A DNA stretch of 6,784 nucleotides from JAJKJG01 sp036386395 (GTDB taxonomy: Bacteria > Pseudomonadota > Alphaproteobacteria > Rhizobiales > Beijerinckiaceae), in contig DASVVU010000088.1 in NCBI GenBank assembly GCA_036386395.1, positions 1 to 6,784 on the forward strand, given 5' to 3'. Each line of letters begins with the position of its first letter. Positions within the stretch are counted from its first letter, which is position 1. The notes beneath the pieces were generated by a model. That model saw only the letters and a list, made by a program, of their open reading frames with translations, made no database searches and was not told where the DNA came from. Both the position numbers and the translations under genes were made by a program. Below are positions 6,147 to 6,784 of this stretch, piece by piece.

Positions 6147-6150
6147 CGTG

Positions 6151-6784
6151 ATGGAGCTCGACGCGCTGTTCCTGTCGCGGGTCCAGTTCGCGTTCACGAT
6201 CTCGTTCCACATCATCTTCCCGTCCTTCACGATCGGGCTCGCGAGCTGGCTCGCGGCGCTCGAGTTCCAGTGGCTGCGCACCGGCCAGCCGATCTACCGC
6301 AACCTGTTCCGCTTCTGGGTGAAGGTCTTCGCGGTGTCCTTCGGGCTCGGCGTCGTCTCCGGCATCGTGATGAGCTACCAGTTCGGCACCAACTGGTCGC
6401 GCTTCTCGGAGTTCGCCGGCAACGTCGTCGGACCGCTCATTGCCTACGAGGTCATCACCGCGTTCTTCCTCGAGGCGGCCTTCCTCGGCATCGTGCTGTT
6501 CGGCTGGGAGAAGGTCGGCGACCGGCTGCACTTCCTCGCGACCTGCATGGTGGCCCTCGGCACGCTCCTCTCCGCCTTCTGGATCCTCTCCGCGAACTCC
6601 TGGATGCAGACGCCCGCCGGCCACGAAATCCAAAATGGCATCGCCGTGCCGGTCGACTGGTGGCGGATCGTCTTCAACCCGTCCTTCCCGAACCGCTTCG
6701 CCCACATGGTCATGGCCTGCTACCTGACGACCGCCTTCGCAGTCGCCGGCATGTCGGCCTGGATGATCCTCAGGGCCCGCGAGG
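6151..6784 (+). CDS. cydA: Cytochrome bd-type quinol oxidase subunit I, N-terminal 211 codons
   Basis: The frame is open from the ATG at 6151 to the right edge, about 40 per cent of a usual subunit I. The protein is an inner-membrane terminal oxidase subunit that oxidises quinol and reduces oxygen to water with high affinity. Key residues are visible. H20 matches the heme b595/d-site histidine (E. coli H19), E100 and E108 match E. coli E99 and E107 of the proton path, and H185 matches the heme b558 ligand H186. The segments LSRVQFAFTISFHIIFPSFT and VSGIVMSYQFGTNW are hallmark sequences. At least four membrane helices are present. The Q-loop lies outside the window, so the classical CydA and the short-loop cyanide-insensitive CioA forms cannot be told apart. 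Subunit II is expected just downstream. No FNR-type box was seen in the 41-base gap upstream. Confidence 0.95.
   Translation, partial: MELDALFLSRVQFAFTISFHIIFPSFTIGLASWLAALEFQWLRTGQPIYRNLFRFWVKVFAVSFGLGVVSGIVMSYQFGTNWSRFSEFAGNVVGPLIAYEVITAFFLEAAFLGIVLFGWEKVGDRLHFLATCMVALGTLLSAFWILSANSWMQTPAGHEIQNGIAVPVDWWRIVFNPSFPNRFAHMVMACYLTTAFAVAGMSAWMILRARE

Noticed and set aside
6110..6150. FNR-type box upstream of cydA
   Set aside because: No sequence close to TTGAT-N4-ATCAA is present in the gap; any promoter for cydA would have to lie farther upstream.
6106..6705. Minus-strand open frame (199 codons) opposite cydA
   Set aside because: The plus strand encodes unmistakable cytochrome bd subunit I with conserved heme ligands; the antisense is charged low-complexity sequence.

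Overview
The window is GC-rich (roughly two thirds G+C by eye). Its gene families and codon use suggest a chromosomal segment of an alphaproteobacterium, most likely in the Hyphomicrobiales and possibly near Methylobacterium or Microvirga. That placement is inferred from remembered protein similarity and was not computed. I see eight genes, two of them cut by the window edges, and one decayed transposase fragment. I found no RNA gene, CRISPR array, phage module or defence island.

Left part, minus strand (1-1357): a GT4-type glycosyltransferase is followed at once by the 5' end of a predicted methyltransferase of the COG3897 / ETF-beta lysine methyltransferase-like group, which runs off the left edge. 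The two are close enough to be one transcript. A 119-base divergent intergenic region separates them from the plus-strand genes.

Middle part, plus strand (1477-3382): a single-unit PQ-loop sugar transporter (SemiSWEET) is followed by a complete poxvirus-like bacterial DNA topoisomerase IB. After the topoisomerase comes a GC-rich hairpin. Then comes about 200 bases that can be read as the C-terminal end of an IS1-like transposase only if about six frame changes are allowed. This is a dead insertion-sequence remnant and the clearest trace of past mobile DNA here.

Right part, plus strand (3383-6784): a class I SAM-dependent methyltransferase ends inside a hairpin that abuts its stop codon. It is followed by a secreted beta-lactamase-fold serine hydrolase, an AHL-lactonase-like metallo-beta-lactamase-fold hydrolase, and the first 211 codons of cytochrome bd-type quinol oxidase subunit I. 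All run in the same direction with gaps of 41 to 101 bases. The last gene has a strong ribosome binding site partly covered by a short GC-rich inverted repeat.

Functionally the window looks like ordinary chromosome with mixed housekeeping and accessory genes (cell-surface glycan synthesis, sugar transport, DNA topology, two hydrolases, high-affinity respiration) rather than one coherent pathway. I did not find convincing evidence of a new multi-gene system. The points worth checking are the decayed IS remnant, the hairpins at gene ends and before cydA, and the association of the two hydrolases with the oxidase.
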